Notes: generated by a model from the sequence alone, not told the origin. 64,000 nt of DNA from Bog-375 sp049587755 (GCA_049587755.1 JBAVEN010000049.1:1-64000); one strand, 5' to 3'. Numbered from the stretch's first letter, positions 47,712 through 57,864 are shown. A program made the numbers and translations.

Positions 47712-48490
47712 CCTTTGGCTTCCTGCCACAGCGCCTCCATTTCCTCAATGGTCGCATCGGCCGGCTTCTTGCCGCGCTCGGCCAGCTTGCGCTCAATGTA
47801 GCCGAAACGCCGGCGGAACTTGGCATTGGTGGCGCGCAGCGCCTGCTCGGGGTCCACCTTGACGAACCGCGCCAGGTTGACCAGCACGAACAGCATGTCG
47901 CCCAGCTCGTTTTCGAGCGCGGCGGGCGATCCGCTGCGGCGCGCCTCGGCGAATTCGCGCAGCTCTTCGTGCAGCTTGTCGAGGACTTGCTCGGGATTCT
48001 CCCAATCGAAGCCCACCTGGGCGGCGCGCGAAGTGATCTGCTGCGCTTCCATCAGCGCCGGCAGCGCGCGCGGCACACCGGCCAGCAGGCCTTCCTCTTG
48101 CCGGCCTTGCTGGGCCTTTTCGGCGGCCTTCACCTCGCTCCAGATGCGTTTCACGTCGCCGGCGGTCTCGGCCGATTCATCGCCGAAAATGTGCGGGTGG
48201 CGGCGCAGCAGCTTGCGGTTGATCGCCTCCAGCGCGTCTTCGATGCTAAAGAGGCCCTGTTCCGCGGCCATCTGCGCATAGAAGACGGCCTGCAGCATGT
48301 AGTCGCCCAGTTCTTCGGCCAGGCCGCCCCAGTCGCGGCGGTCGATAGCATCGAGCACCTCGTAGGTCTCTTCGAGGGTGTAGGGCTTGATGCTGTCGAA
48401 TGTCTGTTCGCGGTCCCACGGGCAGCCACCCGGCGCGCGCAAGCGGGCCATCAGGGCGACCAAACGCTCAAACCTGTCGGCGGTGCTCAA
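47708..48490 (-). CDS. mazG: Nucleoside triphosphate pyrophosphohydrolase MazG
   Basis: About 260 residues in two MazG repeats. The N-terminal half has LRAPGGCPWDREQTFDSIKP and YTLEETYEVLDAIDRRDWGG with EELGD (EExxE...ExxD metal site). The C-terminal half has VGFDWENPEQVLDKLHEELR and LENELGDMLFVLVNLARF. It hydrolyses NTPs, including aberrant ones, to NMP and pyrophosphate in the cytosol. The start is likely TTG 48490 (STADRFERLVALM), and a longer frame to 48523 adds unconserved residues. First gene of a four-gene operon whose members all overlap by a few bases. Confidence 0.9.
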   Translation of the reverse strand: MSTADRFERLVALMARLRAPGGCPWDREQTFDSIKPYTLEETYEVLDAIDRRDWGGLAEELGDYMLQAVFYAQMAAEQGLFSIEDALEAINRKLLRRHPHIFGDESAETAGDVKRIWSEVKAAEKAQQGRQEEGLLAGVPRALPALMEAQQITSRAAQVGFDWENPEQVLDKLHEELREFAEARRSGSPAALENELGDMLFVLVNLARFVKVDPEQALRATNAKFRRRFGYIERKLAERGKKPADATIEEMEALWQEAKG

Positions 48491-48891
48491 CGGGCGGCTC
48501 CGGCCAGGAGTAAACAGCAGCAACGCAGATCACGGCCTTCCGCGTCCGGCGCGAAGTCCAGCTCCGTAGGAGCGAAGGAAAATAGCCCACGGCGTAAGCC
48601 GTGAGGAAAGGATGATCTTAGACAAAGCCCCGGAACGGGGCGTAAGGGACTCCCACCACCGCGCTTCCGCCCCGTTCCGGGGCTGGGAGGGAAAACTCGG
48701 GTTTTCCCACGGCTTACGCCGTGGGCTATTTTCTGACGCCCTCCGGGCTGGAATTGCCGCAGTTCGGGCGGGAGGCGTTGCACTGTGTAACTCGGCGTTC
48801 GGATGCCGGCAGACTTCCTCAGATTCCGAGGCCCTGCCATTCTCATTTCGTGAACCTTTCGGCCGGACGGCGGCAGCGCCGGGCCATAGCC
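48491..48891. other. Intergenic region dominated by nested inverted repeats
   Basis: No gene is seen. The left part (48579-48732) is the repeat described separately. The right part (48750-48890) contains no recognisable feature. Confidence 0.5.
48579..48732. repeat. Nested palindromic repeat (family C), 154 bp
   Basis: The outer arms 48579-48603 and 48708-48732 are perfect 25-bp inverted repeats (AAAATAGCCCACGGCGTAAG and so on). Each arm contains its own hairpin, CACGGC with GCCGTG. Inner arms 48626-48642 and 48668-48684 are perfect 17-bp inverted repeats (AGCCCCGGAACGGGGCG), each again palindromic. The whole is two head-to-head copies of a REP/MITE-like unit. A related single unit lies at 54471-54524. 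Confidence 0.9.
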
Positions 48892-50469
48892 TCAGTGCGT
48901 GTAACTGGCGTTGATGAACTCATCGATATCTTTATGCATTTTATCGTGCGCCTTGCTGTCGATATAGACCATGTGGCCGGATTCGTAGTACGCGAACGCA
49001 ATATTCTTCCTCACCGGCGGCTCCAGGTTCATGTGCGAGACGGTTTCCTCGATGCCGTTGAAGGGCGTGGCGACGTCATAATAGCCGCACAGCACCAGCA
49101 CCTTCAGAGAGCTCTCCTCGGTCATGGCTGAGCGTAGAACCTCGGCCACTCGGGTTTCGCCGGCGTCGTTCCAGGGGCGCACATTGGCGCTGACTTCGTA
49201 GTTCATCTCGCTCTTCCAATCGAGCTCGCGGCGCAGGTAGTCCTGGAAGGTGGCCACGAAAGCGCCGACATAAGAGGCTTCACTCGGATCGTATTCGTCA
49301 CGCTCGCCGGCGGCATCCACGTCCATGCCGAGGAACCGCGAATCCAGGCGGCCAACGGTGTGCCGCTGGTCGCGCATCAGCTCCTTGAACCACCGTTGCG
49401 GGCTGATGCGCAGGTTCGCCTCCTCGATGTACTGCGGCTTGAGGCCGGTGAAGCGGACAATGTCCTTGACGACTTTCTGATACTCGGCCGGACTGAGCTG
49501 ATCGCCTTTTTCGAGCGCCTGGGCGTACTCGCCGTGGGCGAACTGGCGTGCCGCCTGCGCCACCGCTTCGACGCTTTCCTTTTGCAGATCGGGCGGCAGC
49601 AGGCGGTGATACCAGGCAGTGGCGGTGTAAGTGGGCAGGAAGAAGATATGCCGGTCGTCGCCGCCCCAGTCGGCAAACGCCACCGTGGACAGCAGCACAA
49701 TGCCGTTCAGGTAAATCTCGTGTCGATGCTCGAGAACCCCGGCCAATTCCGCCGAGCGCGTGGTGCCATAGCTTTCGCCGATCAGGAATTTCGGCGATGC
49801 CCAGCGCTCACTGCGGGTGATGTACTGGTAAATGAAATCGGCGAACCAGTTGGCGTCTTCGATGACACCGTAGAATTGCGACGCGGTCTGACCCGGCGCC
49901 GGCCGGCTGTAGCCGGTGCTGATGGCGTCCACGAAGACCAGGTCGGTCGCATCCAGAAAGGAATCCTCGTCGTCGACGATGCTGTAGGGCGCCGGCATGC
50001 CGTGACCGTCCGGTGTGAGCACCACTCGCCGCGGCCCCATGCCCATGTGCGTAAATAGCGATGCCGATCCGGGGCCGCCGTTGTAGACGAACGCCACCGG
50101 CCGCTTGCTGATGTCGGCGACGCCTTCTTTGGTGTAGGCCACGTAGAAGAATGTGGCTTTGGGCGTGCCATCATCGGCCTTGATGACGTAAGTGCCGGCG
50201 GTCGCGGTGTAGTGGATCTCTTCGCCGCCGATGCGCGCCGAATGGTGCGTGACTACGGTCTTCTCTTCAGGCGGCGGCTGGTGCGTCGCGGGGGCGGCTT
50301 CGGCGCCGCGCGAGGAAGCCGGACGCTGGAACTGCGGCATGCCGCCTCGTCCAATGCGCTGCGCCGGCGGTGTGGTCATGGTCTCGCCCGGCGGCGGGGC
50401 TTGGGCCGCCGCCCATGAGGCCAGCAGGCAGGAAAGTGCGCTTACCAGAATCGGGCTTTTCGTCGCCAT
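48892..50469 (-). CDS. S10 family serine carboxypeptidase-like protein
   Basis: 525 residues with a signal peptide (SPILVSALSCLLASWAAAQA) and a Pro/Gln-rich linker. The catalytic fold shows the oxyanion segment VAFVYNGGPGSASLFTHMGM, nucleophile FLIGESYGTTRSAELAG (Ser233), Asp465 in VLCGYYDVATPF and His499 in YYESGHMVYID. The GESYG and NGGPGSAS motifs define S10. Bacterial members are exported exo- or amino-acid-releasing peptidases with unclear substrates. The frame runs from an ATG with GGAGAAA upstream. Divergent from the blaI promoter. Confidence 0.9.
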   Translation of the reverse strand: MATKSPILVSALSCLLASWAAAQAPPPGETMTTPPAQRIGRGGMPQFQRPASSRGAEAAPATHQPPPEEKTVVTHHSARIGGEEIHYTATAGTYVIKADDGTPKATFFYVAYTKEGVADISKRPVAFVYNGGPGSASLFTHMGMGPRRVVLTPDGHGMPAPYSIVDDEDSFLDATDLVFVDAISTGYSRPAPGQTASQFYGVIEDANWFADFIYQYITRSERWASPKFLIGESYGTTRSAELAGVLEHRHEIYLNGIVLLSTVAFADWGGDDRHIFFLPTYTATAWYHRLLPPDLQKESVEAVAQAARQFAHGEYAQALEKGDQLSPAEYQKVVKDIVRFTGLKPQYIEEANLRISPQRWFKELMRDQRHTVGRLDSRFLGMDVDAAGERDEYDPSEASYVGAFVATFQDYLRRELDWKSEMNYEVSANVRPWNDAGETRVAEVLRSAMTEESSLKVLVLCGYYDVATPFNGIEETVSHMNLEPPVRKNIAFAYYESGHMVYIDSKAHDKMHKDIDEFINASYTH

Positions 50470-50573
50470 CGCTGTTTCTCCTTGTTGAACCGCAATCGTA
50501 TACCCTCAACGCGTGCCCAAGCAAGCGCGCGGGCTTTGCCGTCAGGCGCCCGATGCGCACCGTCATTTTCCGC

Positions 50574-50609
50574 TTGACAATCGTCTGATTTAGTACTAAT
50601 AAATTAGTA
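50574..50609 (+). promoter_or_regulatory. blaI promoter and BlaI-type operator, leaderless
   Basis: TTGACA (50574-50579) and TAATAA (50597-50602) are 17 bp apart. A perfect palindrome TACTAAT-AA-ATTAGTA (50594-50609) covers the -10 box and ends on the A of the start codon at 50609. It resembles known BlaI/MecI operators (TACTA...TAGTA). Expected transcription start coincides with the ATG. Confidence 0.8.
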
Positions 50610-50989
50610 TGCGACCGCGAAGCACTACACTGACGGGCCAGGAACTGGAGATCATGAAGATCGTCTGGGAGCGCGGCAGCGTGACCGTGCGCGACGTCTA
50701 CGAGGCGCTGCTCGAGCACCGCAAGGTGGCCTACACCACGGTCATGACCATGATGAAGATCCTGGAGCAGAAGAAATACCTGAAGAAGACGCAGGCCGAA
50801 CGAGCGTACGTGTACCGGCCGGCGCAGCCCAAGCGCAAGGTGATCGGCGCCATGGTGCGGGAGTTCGTCAACCGGGTCTTCAACGGGTCGGCCGAGCCGC
50901 TGCTGGTTCATTTGGTGGAAGAGGGCGATTTGTCCCGCGAAGACCTGGAGGAGATCGCGCGGCTGCGTGAGCCGGGGAAGGCGTCATGA
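50609..50989 (+). CDS. BlaI/MecI-family transcriptional repressor
   Basis: 126 residues. The winged helix shows LTGQELEIMKIVWERGSVTV, VYEALLEHRKVAYTTVMTMM (recognition helix), and KILEQKKYLKK, and the C-terminal dimerisation helices follow. Family members bind TACTA-type palindromes and are inactivated by cleavage from the BlaR1 sensor. The start codon lies inside such a palindrome, so autoregulation is direct. The ATGA overlap with the sensor gene couples translation. No beta-lactamase gene is nearby. Confidence 0.9.
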   Translation: MRPRSTTLTGQELEIMKIVWERGSVTVRDVYEALLEHRKVAYTTVMTMMKILEQKKYLKKTQAERAYVYRPAQPKRKVIGAMVREFVNRVFNGSAEPLLVHLVEEGDLSREDLEEIARLREPGKAS

Positions 50990-53118
50990 ACACCACGCTC
51001 GTTTGGAACAACATTTTGGCCTACAGCTTGCAGGTGGGGCTGATGGTCGCAGTGGCGGCTTTCCTGCCCGCGCTGGTGCGCATGCGGGCGGCGGGCGCGC
51101 GGCTGATCTACTGGCAGTTGCTGCTGGCCGCGTGCCTGCTTTTGCCGTGGGTCCGGCCCTGGCACCGGGAAGTGATCGCGGCCAACGTCTCGGTCGCGAC
51201 GGTGGTCGCTAGCATCGTAGCAGCGCCCGCGCCGGCGCGCTTCCATCTTTCGCCGGGCAACCTACTGCTCTACCTGCTGGCCGCCGGTGGCGTGGCGCGG
51301 TTGGCGTGGCTGGGCGTGGGACTCTGGCAGTTGCGGCGCTACCGGCGCCGCGCTGTGCCGCTTGAGAACGAGGACGTGCGGGCCGAAGTGTTGCTCTCCG
51401 CTGAGATTTCAAGCCCGGTGACTTTCGGCTGGCGCCGGCCGGTGATCCTGCTGCCGGAACGGTTTCCGCAACTGAGCCGGACCATGCAGCAGGCCATCCT
51501 GTGCCACGAAGACCTGCACGTCGAGCGGTGCGACTGGCTCTTCACCGTGGCCGAGGAACTGGTGCGCGCCGCGCTCTGGTTTCATCCCGCCATCTGGTGG
51601 CTGCTGGGCGAAATTCAACTGGCGCGCGAACAGGCCGTGGATTCGCGGGTCGTCGAAATCACCCAGTCGCGCGATCCTTACGTGGATGCGCTGCTCGAGA
51701 TGGCCGGCGCGCGGCTGGAGCTGGATCTCGCGCCCGCGCCGCTGTTCCTGCGCAAGCGGCATCTGAAGCAAAGAGTGCTGGGAATCGTTCGGGAGGCAAC
51801 TATGTCGAAAACGCGATGGATCTCCGCCCTGGCTGCGAGCGTGGTCTTCCTGGCCGCGGCGTGCTGGCTGGTAACGGGTGCATTCCCCCTGGCGGCGGCG
51901 CCGCAGATAGTTTCAGACACCCCAGGCGTCGCGGTGGATCTCGGCGGCGCGCAGCTCATGCACCGCTCGGGAGTGGAGTATCCCGCGGCTGCCGCCGCCA
52001 AAGGCGTGCAAGGCACCGTGGTGGCCCAGGTCAAGCTGGATGCGAACGGCGTGGTAATCGATGCCAGCATTCTGAGCGGTCCGGATGAACTGCGTAAAGC
52101 GGTCCTGCAATCGGTGCTGAACTGGCACTTCTACAAAGATGCGGCGGGCGGAACGCGCCAGGTCAGCGTCACCTTCGAGTTGCCGAAGGAAGGCGCGACG
52201 GCGCCAACGACAGGCGTCGGCGGCGGAGTCAGATCCAAAGGCGGTTCTGTCGGAGTGGGTGGCGGAGTCTTTGTCCCACCGAACAGCGTCCTCAAGAGCA
52301 TCACCGTGAGCGGGCTCTCCGACCAGGCAAAGGCCGACCTCTTGGCGCGCCTGCCGGTGCATGAAGGCGATACGTTGACTCCGGACACGATGGAAAGAGT
52401 CGGGCACGTCGTGAAGGGATTCGATGAACACCTGCATGTTGGAGTCGGCGTGCTCAACGGCAACGCGCAGATGCACATCTCGCCGGATGAGAATACGCCG
52501 TTTGCAAACGGCGAAACACCCAAACGGATTCAGGCAGCCGGCAACGCGCAAGCCATCAACTTGATCTCCAAGGTCGATCCGGTCTATCCGCCGCTGGCGA
52601 AGCAGGCTGGCATTCAGGGCGCCGTTGTGCTGTCCGCCATGATCGGCAAGGATGGCAGGGTGCAGAATCTGAAAGTCGTGAGCGGCCATCCACTCCTGGT
52701 TCAGGCCGCGTTGGACGCCGTCAAGAACTGGGTTTACCAACCTACTTTGCTCAACGGCGAGCCGGTCGAGCTGAAGACCTCCATTCAAATCAACTTCGCC
52801 CTGTCGTCGTCCGAAAAGGCCGCAACGGCGAACCGGCTTGAAGTCAGCGGCAATGCGCAAGCCGCCAAGCTGGTTACCCAGGTCAGTCCGGAGTATCCGG
52901 CCGCGGCGAAACAAGCCGGCATTCAAGGGACCGTGGTGCTGGAGGCCATTGTTGGCAAAGATGGAGCAGTGCAGGACATCAAGGCGTTGAGCGGCCCTCC
53001 GCTGCTGGCCCAGGCCGCGCTGGATGCCGTCAAGAACTGGGTCTACCAACCTACCTTGCTGAACGGTGAGTCGGTGGAAGTGAAGACCACGATCCAAGTC
53101 AACTTCAAGCTGCAATAG
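50986..53118 (+). CDS. BlaR1-like M56 metalloprotease sensor with POTRA-like and three TonB-C domains
   Basis: 710 residues. Membrane helices near 10-30, 42-58 and 92-113 precede the M56 zinc site ILCHEDLHVERCDW (HExxH 174-178, with Glu in REQAVDS about 215), followed by helix 283-300. The periplasmic part is unusual. A TonB-C-like domain (about 325-400; EYPAAAAAKGVQGTVVAQVK) is followed by a Gly-rich linker, a POTRA-like segment (about 436-490; SITVSGLSDQAKADLLARLP) and two more TonB-C domains (about 525-600 and 620-710). These last two are nearly identical in AGIQGxVVLxAxxGKDG and LDAVKNWVYQPTLLNGE. Classical BlaR1 has a penicillin-binding domain instead, so the signal is not a beta-lactam in the usual manner. 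Confidence 0.9.
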   Translation: MNTTLVWNNILAYSLQVGLMVAVAAFLPALVRMRAAGARLIYWQLLLAACLLLPWVRPWHREVIAANVSVATVVASIVAAPAPARFHLSPGNLLLYLLAAGGVARLAWLGVGLWQLRRYRRRAVPLENEDVRAEVLLSAEISSPVTFGWRRPVILLPERFPQLSRTMQQAILCHEDLHVERCDWLFTVAEELVRAALWFHPAIWWLLGEIQLAREQAVDSRVVEITQSRDPYVDALLEMAGARLELDLAPAPLFLRKRHLKQRVLGIVREATMSKTRWISALAASVVFLAAACWLVTGAFPLAAAPQIVSDTPGVAVDLGGAQLMHRSGVEYPAAAAAKGVQGTVVAQVKLDANGVVIDASILSGPDELRKAVLQSVLNWHFYKDAAGGTRQVSVTFELPKEGATAPTTGVGGGVRSKGGSVGVGGGVFVPPNSVLKSITVSGLSDQAKADLLARLPVHEGDTLTPDTMERVGHVVKGFDEHLHVGVGVLNGNAQMHISPDENTPFANGETPKRIQAAGNAQAINLISKVDPVYPPLAKQAGIQGAVVLSAMIGKDGRVQNLKVVSGHPLLVQAALDAVKNWVYQPTLLNGEPVELKTSIQINFALSSSEKAATANRLEVSGNAQAAKLVTQVSPEYPAAAKQAGIQGTVVLEAIVGKDGAVQDIKALSGPPLLAQAALDAVKNWVYQPTLLNGESVEVKTTIQVNFKLQ

Positions 53119-53148
53119 CGTGGAGGTCTCGCTTCCACAAGGGTCGAT

Positions 53149-54384
53149 ATGCGATCTTCCGTGACCTCCATCTTTCCGATGGCGAGCGCGGTCCTGTTTG
53201 TGTCCAGCGCATTCGGACAAGCTTCGTCTTCACTCCCTTCCTACCGGTTTTTATCCGGGGGTTCGGCACTGAATATTCCTGTCGAGGTGATCGCCAATGG
53301 CCTGGTCTTTGTGCGCGCGACGGTGAATGGCCATCTGGGTTGGTTCATCCTCGACAATGCAAGTCAAGGATTCGCCGTCGACCGCGACTACGCGCGGCAG
53401 ATGTCGCTAGACGCTAGCGACAACGCTTCAGCTCGCGGAGGGGGGTCGGACTCCATCCAGGCCGGAATTGTGTCTGACGTCGAGATCGGTCTGCCGGGAC
53501 TCGATCTGACCCACCGCAGCCTCGTCGTGCTTGGGTTGAAACCGATCGAGCCGGCCGTCGGCCATGAGGTCGATGGCATCATTGGATCGCGCTTGTTCGA
53601 CGACTTCGTGGTGGAGGTGGATTATGAGCGCCGCACCATATCCATCTATCTGCCAAAAGAATACCGGCCCGCGCCAAAAGCGACGGAGCTTCCCGTCCGC
53701 GTCGACGAGCACGGTTTCCCTTTCATCGACGCGACGATTGCCCTGCCTGGCATTGATCCTATAACGAGCAGCTTTCTGATTGACGGCGGCGCAAATGCTT
53801 ATGCGGACATTTACAAGCCATTCGCCGATGCGCACCAGCTTCCGCCGCGCGCAATGAAGCTCTTGGACGATCCTGGAACCAGCTCCGGGGGAACCACTCA
53901 GTCGAGAGACGGTCGAGCCGATCGGCTCGGCGTTGGCCCGTATTCGATCCCAAATCCGCCCATCACTTTCGCGCAGGATACCGAGGGGCTGATGGCGGTG
54001 AAGGATCAGGCAGGCCTGATCGGAACCGAGTTCCTGGCACGGTTTTCCGTGGCCTTCGACAACCCCGGCAAACGCATCTGGCTGACGCCGAACGCCAGCT
54101 ACCCAGAGCCCCCGGAATACGACCAGAGCGGGCTGCGGGTGCACGCCGATGGTCCCGGCTTTCACCGGCTCGTGGTCGGACGGATTGTCCCCCAGTCGCC
54201 CGCCGCCGAGGCCGGAATCGAGCCTGGGGACGTCGTTGAATCCATCGACGATTCATCTGTTCGGGCTTTGACTCTCACCGAATTCCGCCGCAAGCTCTGC
54301 CGGCCAAACGCGCATTATTCGATCGGCATCCTGCGCGGAGGCCGGCACCTTCGCCTGGCTTTACGACTGCGTCCTCTCCTATAG
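53149..54384 (+). CDS. Exported retropepsin-like aspartyl protease with PDZ domain
   Basis: 411 residues with a signal peptide (FPMASAVLFVSSAFGQ). Two retropepsin-like halves are visible. The first, WFILDNASQGFAVDRDYARQ, has Asp but DNA instead of DT/SG, and is followed by VDGIIGSRLFDDFVVEVDYE. The second, SSFLIDGGANAYADIYKPFA, has DGG, followed by GLIGTEFLARFSVAFDNPGK. A PDZ domain lies at about 330-400 (RIVPQSPAAEAGIEPGDVVE; LTEFRRKL). Family enzymes use DTG or DSG, and the changed motifs may mean altered or lost activity. It follows BlaR1 by 30 bp and is probably cotranscribed, making it a possible target or effector of that sensor. Confidence 0.8.
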   Translation: MRSSVTSIFPMASAVLFVSSAFGQASSSLPSYRFLSGGSALNIPVEVIANGLVFVRATVNGHLGWFILDNASQGFAVDRDYARQMSLDASDNASARGGGSDSIQAGIVSDVEIGLPGLDLTHRSLVVLGLKPIEPAVGHEVDGIIGSRLFDDFVVEVDYERRTISIYLPKEYRPAPKATELPVRVDEHGFPFIDATIALPGIDPITSSFLIDGGANAYADIYKPFADAHQLPPRAMKLLDDPGTSSGGTTQSRDGRADRLGVGPYSIPNPPITFAQDTEGLMAVKDQAGLIGTEFLARFSVAFDNPGKRIWLTPNASYPEPPEYDQSGLRVHADGPGFHRLVVGRIVPQSPAAEAGIEPGDVVESIDDSSVRALTLTEFRRKLCRPNAHYSIGILRGGRHLRLALRLRPLL

Positions 54385-54470
54385 CGGCGGGTACGCGAAA
54401 AGAAAGTGGATGCGGCCGCCGAAGGCACGGGCGGAGACTAACTTCAGCCCCTTAGGGCGAAAGAGGGCAG

Positions 54471-54524
54471 CCCAAGGCGTGAGCCTTGGGAAAACGGTCC
54501 GGGTAAAGAGCCCCGGAACGGGGC
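54471..54524. repeat. Family C palindromic repeat, single unit
   Basis: CCCAAGGCGTGAGCCTTGGG (54471-54490) is an 8-bp perfect hairpin, and CCCCGGAACGGGG at 54511-54523 is a second one. The order and the GGAACGGGGC core match each half of the nested repeat at 48579-48732. It lies 87 bp after the retropepsin stop and could act as a transcription terminator or mRNA-stabilising hairpin. Confidence 0.75.
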
Positions 54525-54605
54525 GGAAGCAGCGCCTCCTCAACCTCACACGGGCGCTTAGTTGCTAGAATCGTCGGACGTCCTCAAGTGGGCGTGCGGC
54601 CTCAG

Positions 54606-56297
<1,692 letters not shown>

Positions 56298-56300
56298 TGG

Positions 56301-57143
56301 CTATTCGCGGCGCAGCCTGGCTGCGATGGCGGCGCCGCGGGCGAACTCTTCCTGGAGCTGGCGCGTGCGCAGGTTCTCGCGCAAGTGCTCCAGCTTCTGA
56401 ATGTAGAAGCCCAGGGCACGCTCGATGTGTTCCGTGTTGGTGGCCAGGATGTCGCGCCACAGGTCGTAGGAGCTGAGCGCGAGGCGGGTCATATCGAGCA
56501 GGCCGGGACCGGCCACTTCAAGTTTCGCGCCAGTGGGAAGGCGGTCGGCGAGTGTGGCGCCGAGCGCGGTGGAAGCAAGCTGTGGCAGGTGCGAAGTAAG
56601 TGCCACCAGGCGGTCATGTTCATCGCAATCGAGTGTCACCAGCCGCGCGCCGAAGCGGCCCAGCCAGGCGGTGTAGTCGCGCGCGGCAGGGGTTTCGAGC
56701 TCCGCTGGATCGTCGGGCGTCAGCACCCAGGTGCGGCCGCGGAAGAGACCGGCATCGGCCGCCGCGGCACCGCGTGTTTCCTTGCCGGCCATGGGGTGGC
56801 CGCCGAGAAACTGGCCGCGGGTGATGGTCTGCCGCGCCAGATCGACGATTTCGCACTTGGTGCTGCCGGCATCGGTGACCAGCGCGCCCGGCTGCAGCAG
56901 CGGATCCAGATGGCGGATGGTATCGAGGATGCGGCCGATGGCTTGCGAGAGAAAGACCAGGTCAGCCGCCGCGACAGCCTCGGCCAGCGGCGCGCCGCGA
57001 TCGATGGCGCCTGCGGCAATGGCATCGGCAATCGCGCGCGGCGAGCTGACGCCTACAATGGGGCCGTCAAACCCTGCCTTGCGTAGGGCCAGGCCGAACG
57101 ATGCGCCGATCAGGCCGGTCCCAACAATAGCTACGTGCTTCAT
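56301..57143 (-). CDS. tyrA: Prephenate/arogenate dehydrogenase
   Basis: 280 residues. NAD-binding AIVGTGLIGASFGLALRKAG is followed by VFLSQAIGRILDTIRHL and LVTDAGSTKCEIVDLA. The catalytic region is FLGGHPMAGKETRGAAAADA (His of GGHPMAG) and the Ser/His substrate segment ALTSHLPQLASTALG. It catalyses oxidative decarboxylation of prephenate (or arogenate) in tyrosine synthesis. Length matches monofunctional cytosolic TyrA without an ACT domain. No other aromatic pathway genes are in the window. Confidence 0.9.
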   Translation of the reverse strand: MKHVAIVGTGLIGASFGLALRKAGFDGPIVGVSSPRAIADAIAAGAIDRGAPLAEAVAAADLVFLSQAIGRILDTIRHLDPLLQPGALVTDAGSTKCEIVDLARQTITRGQFLGGHPMAGKETRGAAAADAGLFRGRTWVLTPDDPAELETPAARDYTAWLGRFGARLVTLDCDEHDRLVALTSHLPQLASTALGATLADRLPTGAKLEVAGPGLLDMTRLALSSYDLWRDILATNTEHIERALGFYIQKLEHLRENLRTRQLQEEFARGAAIAARLRRE

Positions 57144-57864
57144 GAAATGTTTAGTGTAGCGCCGGCGGGCGGCTCGGTCCCGTAGCGCTGGCGGTCTTTG
57201 CCGCCGGTTCTTTTGGTGGTGGCGCAGGATTCATCCTGCCCAAGCCCGGCGAAGCCAGCCCCGCCTTGCTCTGTAGGGGCCGGGCATGCCCGGCCCGCCT
57301 CGCGGGCACCCGAACGCTTCACCAGTCACACCCTTTTCTCCCCCACTAACTCAATCACTTAGCTTAAATTTGCCTCTCAAATCTCTTGACACACCCTGCA
57401 TACTGTAATTGGGACTGCGGCGCTAAGCTCCGCCGCTAGTCCTTCTCTTTGGCCAGAGAACGTTGCACTCAGGTGGTACTGAACTTCCGGCGCCCGTGAA
57501 CGGCATGCGGGGTCCCCCTTGGGCTGGACTCCCGACGGAAGACGTTGGATTCTGGAATCCATAACCGCCGGCGGTATACGGATAGCTATGATTGCCGCCC
57601 GCCGGATAGCAGAGGGTAAGGAACGAATCGACCTGATATTGTCCGCCATCCAGCGGGCTCACATCAACGCAGTTTCTACTCGAATCATCGGGTGGCCGAA
57701 ACGCACGGCGAAAGTCCGCGAAGCCCCGGCCACCCGCAACGCATACATCGTTTCATCCACACCTCAAGCCCGTAGTGTGCCCATCCCCGCCCGTAAGGGC
57801 CGGGCATGCCCACCCCGCTTCACGCATCCTGCAAATCCGCGCTAAGTTCCGCTTAGTGTCTCTC
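57144..57864. other. Intergenic region with GC palindromes and unclassified coding-like frames
   Basis: About 720 bp. A GGGCCGGGCATGCCC palindrome occurs at about 57275-57300 (followed by GGCCCGCC) and again at about 57800-57815, so this is a small dispersed repeat. A plus-strand frame at 57519-57760 reads ILESITAGGIRIAMIAARRI, then ERIDLILSAIQRAHINAV. A minus-strand frame at 57423-57662 reads PYTAGGYGFQNPTSSVGSPA. Each looks partly protein-like, but neither has a start, ribosome site or recognisable family. Confidence 0.4.

Noticed and set aside
52929..53220. Minus-strand open frame across the blaR1 tail
   Set aside because: Part of a long antisense shadow of the repeated TonB-C domains. 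Its internal similarity simply mirrors the real gene.
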